Below are positions 1-11,565 of a stretch of DNA of 64,000 bases, piece after piece. A model generated the notes under the pieces. That model had not been told where the DNA came from. It did not search any database and was given only the letters and a program-made list of their open reading frames with translations. Both the position numbers and the translations under genes were made by a program. The stretch lies in contig QNGE01003760.1 of NCBI GenBank assembly GCA_008508345.1, forward strand, positions 8,726 to 72,725. The letters are read 5' to 3'. This DNA is from Paragonimus westermani. Lineage: Eukaryota; Platyhelminthes; Trematoda; Plagiorchiida; Troglotrematidae. Numbering within the stretch: position 1 is the stretch's first letter; each line of letters starts with the position of its first letter.

Positions 1-21
1 ACCCAGCTTGGACAAATTGAA

Positions 22-845
22 GTGAACGTGCCTAGAACAATGCCAACTTGTGACAATCAGTTGCTGAACGAAGTGATACGCAAGTTTCATGGATTGTTCG
101 CTACGGATCAGGACCCGTACGGCTATTGTGACTGGGCTGAATACGAAATCCCCATCGAACCAAAGCGACTTCGGCCATTCGGACCCCGAAGAATTCCAAT
201 GCACTTGCAGCCGGAAATTGAACGACAAGTGAAGGACACGCCGAAGGAAGAAATCATCGAGGAGGCCGGTAGCCCGTAAAATTCTACTGTCTTTTCGGTG
301 AAGAAGCCCAGCGGTAAATTTCGATTCTGTGTCGATTTCAGGCGGCTGAACGAGATAACGATCAATAAAATCGTAGCAGTCCCGTCGGTGGCGGAGATTT
401 TTGACAAGCTGCAGACCGCCAGGGTGTTTACAGTGTTATACTTACGGTCCGGATATTGGCAGGTCCCAATCAAACAATCGGACCGAGATAAAACAGCATT
501 CACGGTGGGTGAAAAGCAATACCGCTCCAAGCGGATGCCGTTCGGACTCTCTGGTGCCCCTTGACGGTCAGACGACTGATGCTCAAGTTATTGGACGGAT
601 TGAGCAACGCTGTTGTCTACTGGGACGGTATTGTCATTTACAACGTAAATGAGACAGAACATACAATGCACGCTTTGGTGGTGCTGCAGAAGATTGAGAA
701 TGCCGGCCTCCGGATCAATAGTTCAACGTCTCAACTGGTGAAACAAACAGTAGTACTTCTTGGTCACGAGGTCGGTCAGGGGGAGGTCAAGCCACTGCCC
801 GAGAAACTGCTCTCTCAGGCGCCCCCTTCACGTTCAGACGACTGA
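22..845 (+). pseudogene. gypsy 1 reverse transcriptase, first part (broken)
   Basis: The translation at 22-279 and 298-564 reads through the RT entry region: VKKPSGKFRFCVDFRRLNE, then DLQ/TARVFT and LRSGYWQVPI, then KRMPFGLSGAP. This is the usual order of Ty3/gypsy RT blocks 1-4. After about 560 the frame shifts and continues at 561-845 with the palm region. There the active site reads VVYWDGIVIY, where active elements have the form YxDD, so the second aspartate is replaced by glycine. In-frame stops occur near 277 and at the end of the 298-564 block. The segment is certainly non-functional. Confidence 0.9.
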
Positions 846-1075
846 TGCTGAAGCTGTTGGACGGAGTGAGCAACACTGTCGTCTATGGGGACGATAACGT
901 CATTTACAGCACAAGTGAGACAGAACATACAGCACACGTTCCAACGGTGCTGCAGAAGATTGAAAAAGCCGCCCTGTATATCAATAGTTCGTAATCTCAA
1001 TTGGCGAAACAAACGTTAGTACTTCTCGGTCGGGGAGAGGTCCAGCCACTGCCCGAGAAACTGCTGACGATCGAG
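553..1075 (+). repeat. Tandem direct duplication of a ~265-bp RT segment inside gypsy 1
   Basis: The stretch 553-820 (from ggtgcccctt through the motif PLPEKLL) is repeated directly at about 820-1072. Both copies encode the RT palm from the 'RRLMLKLLDG' block through the active site to 'LPEKLL'. The first copy has WDG at the active site and the second has GDD (VVYGDDNVIYS). The second copy also carries a stop (NSS* near 991) and a short deletion at the 'LLGHEVG' block. The copies differ by many substitutions, so the duplication is not a recent assembly artefact. Confidence 0.85.
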
Positions 1076-1078
1076 GCT

Positions 1079-1430
1079 ATNGAAAGAGTGTTTGGCAGTC
1101 GTATGGGCCTTGGAAAAATGGAGGCCGTACTTGCTCGGCCGACGTTTCCATGTGGAGACCGACCACAAACCGCTGGAATGGATTAAACCGGCGAAGGACC
1201 CCCAAGGAAGGCTGGCTCGTAGGGCGTTACGACTACAGGAGTACGACTTCACAATTTGCCATGTAGCTGGAAAAGGGAAGTTTGTGTCCGATTTGCTTTC
1301 CCGAACGCAACACCTTGATGAGGTCCACAAGGACGTGGCCGGAGTTAACAGTATCGAACTGGAGAGTGACCCCGGAAAGTTACAAGCAGCACAGAGGATG
1401 GATACAGCGATCCGGGTGATGATTGAATGA
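1079..1430 (+). pseudogene. gypsy 1 RNase H, N-terminally deleted
   Basis: Residues KECLAVVWALEKWRPYLLGR, then the block FHVETDHKPLEW and the tail VAGKGKFVSDLLSR, are the second half of a gypsy RNase H: helix after the catalytic Glu, TDHKPL strand, and the final aspartate block before integrase. The first catalytic block (TDAS-type) and the RT thumb/connection are missing. The sequence jumps from 'PLPEKLLTIEA' straight to 'KECLAVVW'. The single ambiguous base of the window (n at 1081) lies exactly at this jump. The domain is followed directly by the integrase frame at 1427. Confidence 0.85.
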
Positions 1431-2616
1431 CTCTTGTCGGGAAAAAACCGCCAGAAGACGATGGGAATCCGGAATTGAAGGCTTTCAGAATGCACTGGTC
1501 CGATTTGCAGCCGAATATTGCCGGAATTTTGATGCGCCAATTGCGGGATGGAATAAACGTCCCGATCATACCGGCGGAGTTGAGGGAGGCAATTGTGAAG
1601 GAATGTCATCAGCTGGCTCATACAGATTGTCATCGAACCTACGAAATGCTGAAACAAAAGGTATACTGGCCGGGAATGAAGGATGATGTTAACAATCGTG
1701 TGCGGGCGTGCCAGCAATGTCAGTTAGCGAAGAGCACTAGCGATTCGAGTCAGTATCGCACACAACCAATTCCGGTCAGTAAAATTGGGGAACTGTGGTC
1801 GGTGGATGTGGTGGGCCCCTTCCCAGTAACGACCTCCGGAAATCAATACATCGTAGTCATGACCGAGCACTTCACAAGGTGGGTGGAAGCAGCCGCTATA
1901 CCCGATCAACGCGCAAGCACGGTGTGCATGGCGGTGATGGAGCACATCGTAGCGGATCACTGAATACCACGAAGCATATTGACTGATTAAGGCCCGTGCT
2001 CCGAAAGTGAGGAGTTTCGGAACTGTTTGGAGCGTTTGGGAATCAAGAACATACGCACGACTCAATCAAACGAATTGACAGAGAATAACAATCGCACAAT
2101 CAAGGAATGGTTGGCTGCGAAAGAGGGAAGCTGGGAAGAAACGTTACCGTTGATTCTGTTAGCCAACCGCTGTTCGCCTCAAGGGACAACGAAAAAGTCG
2201 CCGTTCGAGCTAATGTATGGTCACGTGCCACGCTTGTCGGTCGATCAGGCGATTAGGTTATGGGGAGACCGATGGATGGGCACGCGTGAATTAGCGGAAG
2301 GTCGGAGATCAGTCAACCGAAACTTGAAAAAACACAAGCTTCTAAGGAGCAATCAACTCCGAGGTTATCGGGTCGAAGGACTGTGTTTGAACCTGGATCT
2401 AAGGTAAAATACCGAGACCGGCGGAGCGCGGGGGCAACGGGACCTGGAACTAGGATGTTACTGGCAAAGTGGAGGGGACCGTATGTGGTAGTTGAACGTA
2501 GTGGCCCAGTATATCTAATAAAGAATGGGAAAAGCAGCGTCGAGTGCACGGAAGCCAACTTTGTAAATGGTATGACAATCCGATCAGAAGAGAATGCACA
2601 GCAGGTGCATCAATAG
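1427..2616 (+). pseudogene. gypsy 1 integrase and C-terminal tail (broken)
   Basis: The frame 1427-1963 carries the zinc-binding HHCC region (CHQLAHTDCHRTYEM ... VRACQQCQLAKS), then the first catalytic aspartate in WSVDVVGPFP. The second catalytic aspartate follows in 'TD*GP' at about 1980-1992 with a stop right after it. The frame 2027-2407 continues through LGIKNIRTT and the glutamate helix (NELTENNNRTIKEWLA), and ends at the PFELMYG block. A further frame at 2383-2616 has the GPY/F-like tail (FEPGSKVKY ... KWRGPYVV). At least two frame changes and two stops separate these blocks. Confidence 0.9.
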
Positions 2617-2694
2617 CACCGAGGCCGGCAAGCAGATCGTCGAGAGCACGAAGAGAAGCTGAACGCCTTTTGTTACGACTGGAACAATCTTTGC

Positions 2695-2705
2695 GGGGGG
2701 AGGAG
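2695..2705 (+). promoter_or_regulatory. Polypurine tract of gypsy 1
   Basis: An 11-base all-purine run (ggggggaggag) sits immediately 5' of the TGTAG that starts the presumed 3' LTR. This is the position where plus-strand DNA synthesis is primed in LTR retrotransposons. Confidence 0.75.
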
Positions 2706-3042
2706 TGTAGTGAGGAGATACGGTCGCACCATAGCACTCACACCACTATTCAGTAGCCGCTTGGATCGAAATGATCGCGGGATAAATGCGGGATAGATAT
2801 GGGAAGGATCGTTGGAAGGCAGAATGACATTTAATGACTTGGAACCGAGACATTGTGTCCAAAGCGACTTAAGCATCCTCAGAAGAGTGCGGTGTGCAAC
2901 TGAGTGTTTTTGTTCTTAGTCCCGTTGAGACGCTCAAGTGGTGTATTGGTTTCTCCAATAAAACAACCTCCGTGCCATCCGCCTTCTGGATTCACAACAA
3001 CACGAGTCCATCATACCGTCGCGTGTAAGTTTGTGGTATCCA
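2706..3042 (+). repeat. Probable 3' LTR of gypsy 1
   Basis: The sequence starts TGTAG directly after the polypurine tract and holds a polyadenylation signal aataaa at 2957-2962 in its 3' part. The right border is uncertain. A CA end at 3042 or 3054 would suit, but no second LTR is present in the window for comparison. Confidence 0.5.
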
Positions 3043-3054
3043 GGTTAACGCACC

Positions 3055-4300
3055 AGCTTCGATGTTAGTGGTTTTTAGTGAATTTGCGCCCACATGGCAA
3101 TGTGAACAGAGAACAGTGGCACCAGGCAAGCAACCCTCACGTCACGGGAAGCTTGGGAATCTGGGGGCGTCGAGGCTGATCACATCAGATGTCATGATAC
3201 ACAAATCGAGGGTTTGCCTTATATCGGTCCCTATCGGTATTGTTCACAGAACCGAGGAGTGCAGTTAATCACTGGCACATGGTTTACTTCCAACGGGCGC
3301 GCAAAGTGTTGGTTACGAAGTGGCACCCTGTGTGTAGATTATATGAAACGAGCAGCCATACAAAATAATATCAATTAACAACTGTGCTCGGTTGACACTA
3401 TACTGTCATAATTCAGCACTACCGATTTTCATTTTTTGCACAAATTATAACATGGCGACACGAATGAGATCCCGCAGAAGTTTTAGATGGGCAGTATACA
3501 CAAATTTTGCCCAGGAAGCCACCGCATGGTTGTCTGAAACGGTGTTTTATGCCGGTAGTGCATATACGAGCACTATTTCAACTGTACTGGTCTCATTGGT
3601 GGTTGGTGCAATCCACTGACTTCTTCGACAGTGTCAGTTATCTGTAAGTTCTCTGAGGGCGGTAGAATGGCTGCCCAACCCCTAGGAAAGGGTCACGAAT
3701 GCGGGCTGACCCCAAGTTTCAGGGTGATGTGAAAGTCGTGAACCCCACTCTTGAATGGGGAACAGCGTCTTTAGAGAGGTCGTCTCACCTGCACTTATAT
3801 TCACCATAAGTCGTTATCCTTCCTCTTCAGAAGGCCAGCCATTTGCGGAGCTACTCTGTTTTGCTACAGTAGCCCACAGCGATGGTTTAAACCACCACTC
3901 TTTCTCCCTGCCACCCGCTCCTCCGTCTAAAACGATTAATATCAAACCATTTTACCCCACGGCTCCAAAACCCCTCAGTCTGACGAGGTTACCTCCGGCA
4001 TTCAATTAAAGTGATGCTTGGTTTGTTCTACTCACATCCTACATCCGACCTAAATTGTCACTCATATTTTGGTGGATGTGCGGACTTCGGAAGTGGTTTG
4101 AGGGCCGTCAGTCTCGGACGTGCAGAAGCGGACTATGTACTTCACATATACGCCCCAGTTGTGATGCGGCGCCCACCACCTCCCAGGAAGGCGTTCAAAA
4201 ATCTGTCACGACACACTCGTTCCACTTGACACTTGGTTTTCTTCCTCCGTTTGCAAATCATGCAATTCCATCTTTTCCGTGCCCAGTCAAATGGTACAGT
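3055..4300. other. No recognised gene
   Basis: Only short open frames occur here, and none resembles a family I know. The part from about 4000 may be 5' untranslated sequence of the CR1-like element that follows, but no motif proves it. Confidence 0.5.
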
Positions 4301-6800
4301 AGCTCTCAAATGCAAGTATGATTACTGCCTGGGCCTTTCAAAACAAACTAAGAGAAGTCGGAGAATTGGTTCGTGACAACAGCCACCAAATTCTGACTCT
4401 CACCTTGAGCTGGATTTCCGCGGACACTAACGACAATTGACTGCGTGCTCATGGGTACACAGTTCACCGAACAGACGACTCTCGTGGATGCATCGGAAAC
4501 TCCTTAGCCTTTTTAAGCAGAAGCTTCCGGAGCCGACTCTTACTGGATACTTTGCCTTCCTCTCCTGAAAAACGCAAATGATTCTGGTGCAAACTTCAGA
4601 CTCTTGTTAGTGACACCCAACCAGTCGGCGCCACATATCGTTAGCTGCCATGCGGCGTAACCGACGAGGAGACCAGTCTTGTCGCCATAAACATTTTTTC
4701 TTCTGAACGAATTTCCCCCCTCCTATACACTCTGGGCGCTATCAACACGTTTGGATTCAGCGGGATATCTACATCTTATGCAAACTGAGACCTAGAAATT
4801 TGGGGAGCTCATGCGACTTTGATCCGTGGCGATGTCTGGACAACCCAAAGAGCATCGTCCAGAACAGGCGACGCCCCTGGCATAGTTAAGTTATCACGAA
4901 CGAGGCAAACTTCGTAAATACAGTAGTCGATTAACAACCAACCGGACAAAGCGGCCGTACGCTACTAATTCTTGGTAATACCTTTCAGTGCCTCCAAGGA
5001 ACCATAACAGTGAATTCGTTCAGAAATTAATCGCAAGAGGAGTAGCGCAGTGAATTGCCTCTCTCAGTTATACGCAGCTCCAAATCTGTTTCGACGAACT
5101 CCGGCCAATGTTGTTTGAAGCTTGTACTAACAAAACCGACAAGAGATTTGCCCCTCGCAAGCTATGGATATCTTCCTTTCGCTCACCGACCCCGTGGAAC
5201 ATTCGCCGCCTTTTTGACGTATGCTCCCATCTGTTTCCAAAGCAGGAGCTGACGGACAAACCGGCGGATACAAGGCTTTCTGCACAATAATAACACAGGA
5301 ATTCCGTCGATACATCCGACAGGCATGAACAAAGACTCACTGGCAATCCACAAAACTTCCTACTCAATTAAATGCGCCCACAGAGACAAAATAAGACGTA
5401 ATCATCTGGGGATACCTAGTAGGGAAGCCTTCTATAGCCATCAACTGGCAGCTGAGGTGTTCTTGATGTATTCTTTAGCAATCTGTAAAGTTGTCATCTC
5501 AGAGTGGTATTCAATTCATTCCTGATGTAACTTCTCGCACCCACTCCTGGCAGCTGACTTATGTGTTACGTCCACATTGTCCTGTTTAACATCAATCCAT
5601 GTAATACGGCAGAGTCGGACGCGATCCACCCTAAGATCCCCAAAGAAACAGCTCATGGCCAGCGGCACCCCATATAATCCCTTTGAAGAGATTTTTCGGA
5701 CCGACACTTTCCCGGAGTCGTGGAAGGGGACTACTGACTCATCTGTTATCAAGACAGTCGACCGACACTCTCTTGTCGATTATTGGCCGAATACCCCAAC
5801 TGGCCTCCCACGCGAACTAATGGAAAGTCTTTTGAAATACGTCATCTTTAGGCATTTATCAAACAAGGTTTTCCTCGTTACTCAGCATGGCTTCATTTCC
5901 TACCGGTCATGCGTCACCAGTACGTCAGTATATATGAGTAGCCTGGTAAAGGCTAATGACATTGGCCGCACCTCAAAGGCTATCCTCTTTGTTTCTGCCA
6001 AAATATTCTACTGTGTCCCATATCGCCCTCGTGTTCACATAGTGGGCGCTCATTGTATCCAATGGGAGACTGAATTGAACCGTCAATTTACTCACTAACA
6101 AACTTTCAAAGTGAGAACCACATCGGGTTTTTCTCCTCCTCCTCTGATCGACCACGAGGTTGTTCCACAATTTGTTGTTGGTTCACGGCTATCTCTGATA
6201 CACGTTGATGACCATTCCGATCTCATTTACACAGACTCTGTCCTTCATGCCGACGACGTAAGTATCTAGAATGCCGATCATTCCAGCGTAATTCAGTTTT
6301 ATCCTAGCTGTGTTAAATGCTGATCGGGTGGCCATAGTTTCCAGTAAAACGATGGCAAATGCGCGCGTATTACACTTGGGAGAGTGCAGTGATTCACCAG
6401 CGGTACGCAGTGCACAAATCGTGTCAAATGTCTCAAGATTTCACCTGAGTAAATATCTAGAAATGTGGTTGTCGCCCGGCTTATTCTTCTCTCTTCATCA
6501 ATAGATAGCCACTAGGAGGCAATATGAAAATTCTCGGTGTCATAAACAAAACCTGTCCTGTGTAGACAGGCAAGTCTTTTGGGCGCTTTACACGGCTTGT
6601 ATAACAACACTGCTTGAGTATGCCAATCAAATCCTGTACACCGACCTGAAGTAAGATACACGTGCCACTGAGCACGCCAGCGAGCGGCCAACAAAATGGT
6701 CACTGACCAGTGGTACCTCTGTTATGAGTTTCGGCTTGAAATTCTTAATCTAAACCCATATGAGTTTTGGTGACTGCTGATTTTCTTGCTGATACAAGTC
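4300..6800 (+). mobile_element. CR1-like non-LTR retrotransposon 1, decayed
   Basis: A heavily mutated ORF2 of a CR1-type LINE can be followed by switching frames. The apurinic endonuclease begins near 4330 (LREVGELVRDNSHQILTLTL), with HGYTVHRTDDSRG at about 4448-4490 and FWCKLQ...VGATYR near 4580-4640. The RT follows. LLKYVIFRHL...QHGF..YRSC lies near 5835-5915 and the eroded AFDCVPHRP block near 6000-6020. The active site HADDV is at 6246-6260. The C-terminal block FWALYTACITTLLEYANQ is near 6580-6632, followed by ATEHASERPTK. Stops and shifts are frequent, so this is an old insertion. ORF1 and the 3' repeat tail were not identified. Confidence 0.8.
5577..6260 (+). pseudogene. CR1-like 1 reverse transcriptase core (broken)
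   Basis: The 173-residue open stretch at 5577-6098 contains the RT blocks that read, in intact CR1 elements, as the 'hl..QHGFr.grSc' fingers and the 'dfsKAFDsVpH..L..kL...Gi' palm entry. Here they read LLKYVIFRHLSNKVFLVTQH and KIFYCVPYRPRVHIVGAHCI. The HADDV active-site block at 6246-6260 keeps both aspartates but lies in another frame. It is a relic with no coding capacity. Confidence 0.75.
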
Positions 6801-9390
6801 AAAGTATTAATCACAAGAAATTCTACAGGATCCAATTCCGTACCTTCTTTAGGCCTCAGATCTTTTTCCCCTGAGTTATCTGCCACTTAACTAACCCCCG
6901 TCAAAGGTTTGTATTTAAGTTTTTGCAGATTGTTTCGAAGTGTTATTGGACTCTAATATGTTCGAGGCACTGTCAGATGATTTCTTCTTTTTGTGATGCC
7001 CGTTGTCCCCAAGGGCTGTGTTACGGTATGATTTCAACGCATGCCATTCGGATCAACAGAATTTAGCTGGATATCACAAGAACCAAACTGACTAGAGCCG
7101 TGTGACTTGGGATTCCAGCCTCGAACTGTGTGCAAGTCGCTGAGTTACTGAAATATATACTTTTGCGATAGAGTACAAGAAAGCGTTAGTAACTCAAACG
7201 AGAGCGTAAACGCGCGTGTCTCAATAGCAGCGACTTCAGAGAACACAGGGAAAATGACGAATGGCGGTGGATGTCAAGTTTTCTGCACTGAGAGGTCTCC
7301 GACTTCACCGCGCTGAAACGATGAAATAGTGGCAGAGCGATCCAAATTGTGGCGTGGAATTCCGAGGTGTTCTCGCTGCTAGGAAGAAAATGGTCGGATG
7401 TTCGAAGGAAATCTGGGTACCACGGTGTTGTGTGCTACCGAGCCGGGAAAACCAGGTCAGTAATAGTTCGGGCGACACGAAGTAATTTCAGTTTGTCGAA
7501 CACAAGAGCGCCTCACTTACAGAGTAGTGGTGATATTTGCGATTACTATTGATTGGCAGAAAATCCTACGTTTCGATTGATCAGATCGTTGCTGCGTTTC
7601 ACACCCTCCGTGAAGCGACTCATACGTTTGAGCCTGATACGCGTTCAAACAACAGTCGATCGCTGTTTTCGACTGACCGGTGCCGACCAAACCCACTTTT
7701 ATTTGAAGGAGCTTGTTGGTGGGTTCTGATTAGACAGACCTTTTCTGAACACGAAGCTGCCCTTGTCGGAACTCATTACACACGGGAATGATAGTATGAC
7801 ATGCTCAACGATTTTCTAGCAGGCTCGATGTACCGCTGACTGAATCCACTGCTCCCGCACCGTGTTCAGCATGAATGTATGGTTAACTTACAGTAGGGGG
7901 ATCAAGATAACAAATCAAATGAGTACTTTCTACGGAAACACTTGAACACATGTATTACAGCACACGGTACAATCTGAAAACTGTAAATCAACAGCATTGT
8001 GACATTAGCAGGCAAAAGCTTTCAAGATGAGAGCATCCTGGTACACCGAACGGCTGTCAAGCGCAGCAGTATTGAAATAAGCGAAACAGGCGCAGAGACT
8101 ACGACGGGAATCTCTCACAATAGTGTTTTACAACGGAAAACAGAGCTTGCAGTGATTACGAGGTCAGAAAGAGCATTTCGAGTCTCAGACATTCAATGAG
8201 ATAAAGTTAAGAAAACAGTAGAGTGTGCTATCCTGCACCTCATGTTTGAGGAGACAGTCACTTAAACCGCATTGATCTCCTCGAGTCAAACACCCAGTTG
8301 CGTGAACAGTAGAACGAGTTGACAATGAAGAATGTAAGATCCATCAACTTGAAGGAAACCTAGTGAAAAAACTACAGTTTTCTAATACGCACCTTGCGTG
8401 TTCTGACTCTTAACCCATGAAAACTCCCAGTAATACACCGTTCAACATTATCAATAAAAAACGTTTCCTTTTGAAGTAGGAGAGACCAAATCGCAGGTCA
8501 AAGTTCGAGGTAGGGTAGGTAAAGACGGAATCTAGCCGCCTGGAATGTTTTTCATGTAGCATCGGAGTTTGCTAGTCCTTGCACCGTCACCTGCCGTATA
8601 ACCACGGGTGCAAAGTGACACAGAAGCCCTCGAACAGTAACAGTGGATTGTATGCCATGGCGAGCCCATTTAATTAATGCGCACAGCTTGCGGTGGTTGT
8701 AGTGGTTGTGAAAACTCCGACAGGTTTTACCCGGACTCCTGCTTTCTTTGGCGGAGTTTCAGCCTCCGTCATGTGGGAAAACTTTATATTTTTGCAGTTC
8801 GGTCGTCATTCGTGTTAGAAACCTCTAAGCGTGAGTGAACGGGAATTATTTTCACTGTCTACGAACGAAACCGGTAGCTTAGACGGGGTGTATACTGTTA
8901 TTCCGTGAAGGTATGTTGAGTTATTTTTGAGAGCGATGTGCCCGGTTTGATGGGTGGTGAAAGGTGGCTCTGCGTCTAACTATCTTCTCTTAATAATTTA
9001 TCGTCTATTTTTGGAAGTAGTACCCACCTCTTCATTCAAGGAAATAACAAACGGCGACACCAACATTAAGCGACAAGAATGTGGAGGGGATAATGTGGAA
9101 ACAAGATTCGAGTCAAGGAGTGGATACTGCATAGTTGGCAACCCTGGACAGTCGACAAGTTCTAACATGAGATTGGCAAACGTTAAGAGTCCAAACATCC
9201 AATGGAAAGTTACTCGTGTGGTATGTACCGAACAGATTGGAAAAAAATGAGAAGTAATACAAAGCTGAAAAAATTGAAGTATAGTAAACCATCAGTCTCA
9301 GAGAATCAAAAACTCTCCAGGGCATGAGGGTGTTTTCACAGTTGAGACTCACGTATCGAGACAAAAATGTCCCTCATAGACAGACGACTG
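6800..9390. other. No recognised gene
   Basis: The open frames here (for example 7349-7552, 7537-7791, 7999-8199 and 8954-9250) are below 100 codons. They show no domain, splice-consistent exon chain or repeat that I can name. Confidence 0.5.
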
Positions 9391-9399
9391 TCAGAGAGG

Positions 9400-9840
9400 T
9401 GGCATCAGTTAATACCAGGTTCCACGCATGAGTGTCGCAAGAACAGACAATAAACATGAATCCGTGACTGCGTGGGAGGGCTGTCCCAGTCGAATAATGG
9501 CGCCATATAAAGAAGAGATGATTCCGCTGAAAGAGATGACCACAGCTGAATTAGGAACAAAGTTCATATCACAGCCCATGGTAGGAAGGACCGATGGAAT
9601 GGCGGCATTATGGAAGTCGGTACCGTATTTCGCAATCTTATCCGTCCAGGCAAGCTAACATCGGTAGTCATCCACTATACTGAAATCAAGCACCACAGCA
9701 CCGCCGCCACGAATGGCGATCACATCGGGTTTGATGAACGAGCTCGCCGTTGTTACTCGCAGCTCCTCGAAGACTGTATAGCCCAAGTTACGCAGTCGTC
9801 TCGCCAGGTCTTTTTCCACGAGGTTATGTCGAGCACAACG
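9400..9840 (-). pseudogene. R2-type restriction-like endonuclease domain fragment
   Basis: On the minus strand the frame reads THDARCARHNLVEKDLARRL, then LGYTVFEELRV and the catalytic PD motif IKPDV (9721-9732). The second acidic block VVLDFSIV and the later TDKIAKY block follow. KPD followed by a D in a hydrophobic strand and a downstream lysine is the PD-(D/E)xK-like site of R2 endonucleases, which nick the target for target-primed reverse transcription. One in-frame TAG lies near 9655, between the acidic and lysine blocks. The domain then reads on towards 9415 with few further interruptions. Confidence 0.85.
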
Positions 9841-10223
9841 CGCATCATGAGTGATCCAGTAGGATTATGGAATATGAGCGAGGCTTTCTGGTTGACCGCG
9901 GTTGCCACGGCAGTGCGTGATTCACCTTGGGAATCAAATACTGTTCCAGGAGATCTAGACGTTGAGGCTTCAAGGGTGCGTTGTTCGTTTCATCCAGCAT
10001 CGTGCAAAGCTGCAGACTGTGATTGCTGGATGCTTAACCTTTCCAGGTCAACAGGATACCTAGGTAAGTCACCGTGTCAGAGGCGCTTACTGAGAGGATA
10101 GTATCCTGACCGACCTGAATATACTGGTTATAGATGGCGGTCACATTGTTTTTGCGCTCATCGCGGATGACCATGTACTCTGTCTCGCGCGCGTTGATCT
10201 GCAGCCCTGATAATTCCGGGACA

Positions 10224-10592
10224 CTAGCGGCGGCTGCAAGCTTCTTTTAGAGGCGTGTGGGATTTTCGGCCAGGTAGATCAGATCGTCGACGTAGGCGAC
10301 ACCGCTGACCAGTGTGTCGTGGAACCGGTAGCCAGTCTTCGGTCGAGAGAGAGAGAGCTAGCACCACTTCCATTTCCATGATGAACAGAAGCGGGGACAC
10401 TGGGTCGCTCTGGCGAACGCTACGCTGGGACCGGAGAACGGAGCCGTAAAATGTCACAGAAGCCTTACGATAGGGGTCGGTAATGTAATACGTTAGAGTT
10501 GTAGGAACACCGAAATGTTGGGCGGATCTGATAATCGAGTCATGTGAGATAAAATCAAAATCTTTGGACATGTCGACAAAAGCCGCACACAT
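10224..10592 (-). pseudogene. R2-clade RT palm fragment
   Basis: This 122-residue frame has the order FVDMSKDFDFISHDSIIR (first catalytic Asp region; normally FVD.SKAFD), then a QRSVRQSDPVSPLLF block (normally RGVRQGDPLSPLLF). The frame then drifts out just before the YVDD motif, which is encoded in the neighbouring frame at 10283-10294. SKAFD-type and GVRQGDP-type blocks with 'LSPLLFN/I' fit the R2/NeSL group better than CR1 or RTE, and the downstream restriction-like endonuclease settles the clade. Confidence 0.85.
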
Positions 10593-11515
10593 ACTTCAGG
10601 ACGGCCTGCATGAACTCGAAGGCAGCGCAAGGAGCAGCGAGGTCGCCCCGGGGTAACCGTCATGGTGCAGGGGAGCAAACTGAACAGTGGGCATATGCAG
10701 CTGCGTATTCCAACGGTTAACCAATATCTTGTAAAAACAACGTATCAACGTTGAAGATACGGCGACAGGTGTGAGCTCGATGGGAGATGAAGGGTTGTTA
10801 AATTTCGGTACAAGGTTGACCCGAGAGCGTCAGAGATGGAATGGACAACCTTGGGTCAGCAAGTAAAAGTTGAAGTATTTGAGCAGGGCATCAGCTTCCA
10901 TGCGCTTTGAATGTTTGGGCATAAACTTTTCCAGGCCAGGAACAGTGTTTTTGGTGTACTTCAGGGTGCGTGATACTTTTCCGGTAATCGGGTCGACCGG
11001 AGGCAGTTTCATGCGAGATGGTCGCACATCAGAGTGCGGGTGTGCTGATAACACCTCGGACCAGCAATCGTTCGAACTATTCACTGCCCGTCTTGTTGGC
11101 AGTTCTCCAGTCGCCAGAAAAAAACACAGAAGCAGCACTGTTCTTATGCTGGTGGTACAACGTTTGTATCGCTGCATGATTAGCCTGCCGCTCACGTCTC
11201 CTGTTCACTTGGGTACCGACGTTACTACGAACACGTCGTCAGGTGATCAGTTGTCAGGTGTACGGAGAAGCTTGTGCAGCGTGCACGTTTAACAGCGATT
11301 CAGTTTTTACCACTGTCAAAATGCCCTTCTGAAGACCTCAATCAATAGCTGGTAATTCATCGGTATGCAGAAAAGCCTCGCTGTTAGACTCCAGTTGGGT
11401 AATTACCGGTTTGATGAGTGTTGAAAGATTGCAATCCATTTTACCATTTTCCTTTAGTAAATTAAGTTAACCATCTTCATTCTTACCTCAGCTAATGCCA
11501 CACCTTCTTCTACCC

Positions 11516-11562
<47 letters not shown>
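11516..11562. repeat. (TTA)n microsatellite
   Basis: A run of about 15 perfect ATT/TTA units. It lies just beyond the 5' side of the minus-strand R2-clade element. Confidence 0.95.

Positions 11563-11565
<3 letters not shown>

Larger units (their letters stand above)
1..3050 (+). mobile_element. Ty3/gypsy LTR retrotransposon 1, decayed, 5' end outside window
   Basis: A plus-strand Ty3/gypsy element whose gag, protease and 5' LTR lie left of the window. What remains is the N-terminal side of reverse transcriptase, an RT segment present twice in tandem, a truncated RNase H, the integrase with its HHCC finger, and a C-terminal GPY/F-like tail. A polypurine tract and a probable 3' LTR follow. 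Frameshifts and stop codons break the frame many times, so no polyprotein can be made. Examples are the stop after residues EEAGSP near 277, the frame change near 560, and the stop after the second catalytic aspartate of integrase near 1987. The family within Ty3/gypsy is not certain. It lacks the features that mark the CsRn1-like element at the far end of the window. Confidence 0.9.
9390..11290 (-). mobile_element. R2-clade non-LTR retrotransposon, decayed, with restriction-like endonuclease
   Basis: Read on the minus strand from about 11250 down, the sequence follows the R2 polypeptide. A basic helix (RRRERQANHAAIQTLYHQHK) is followed by the RT fingers with LVPK and NRWNTQLHMP. The palm has AAFVDMSKDFDFISHDSIIR at about 10580 and RSQRSVRQSDPVSPLLFI near 10430. 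The active site AYVDDLIYL has YVDD at 10283-10294. After the thumb comes a conserved THDARCARHN block and then the C-terminal restriction-like endonuclease with KPDV at 9721-9732. A CCHC region is expected just before the THDARCARHN block but is only weakly visible. Several frameshifts and stops make it inactive. The N-terminal zinc fingers/Myb and any 28S rDNA flank were not seen. Confidence 0.85.

Noticed and set aside
9610..10101. 163-codon plus-strand frame
   Set aside because: It lies opposite the R2-clade endonuclease and RT, which are clearly readable on the minus strand; the plus frame is a shadow.
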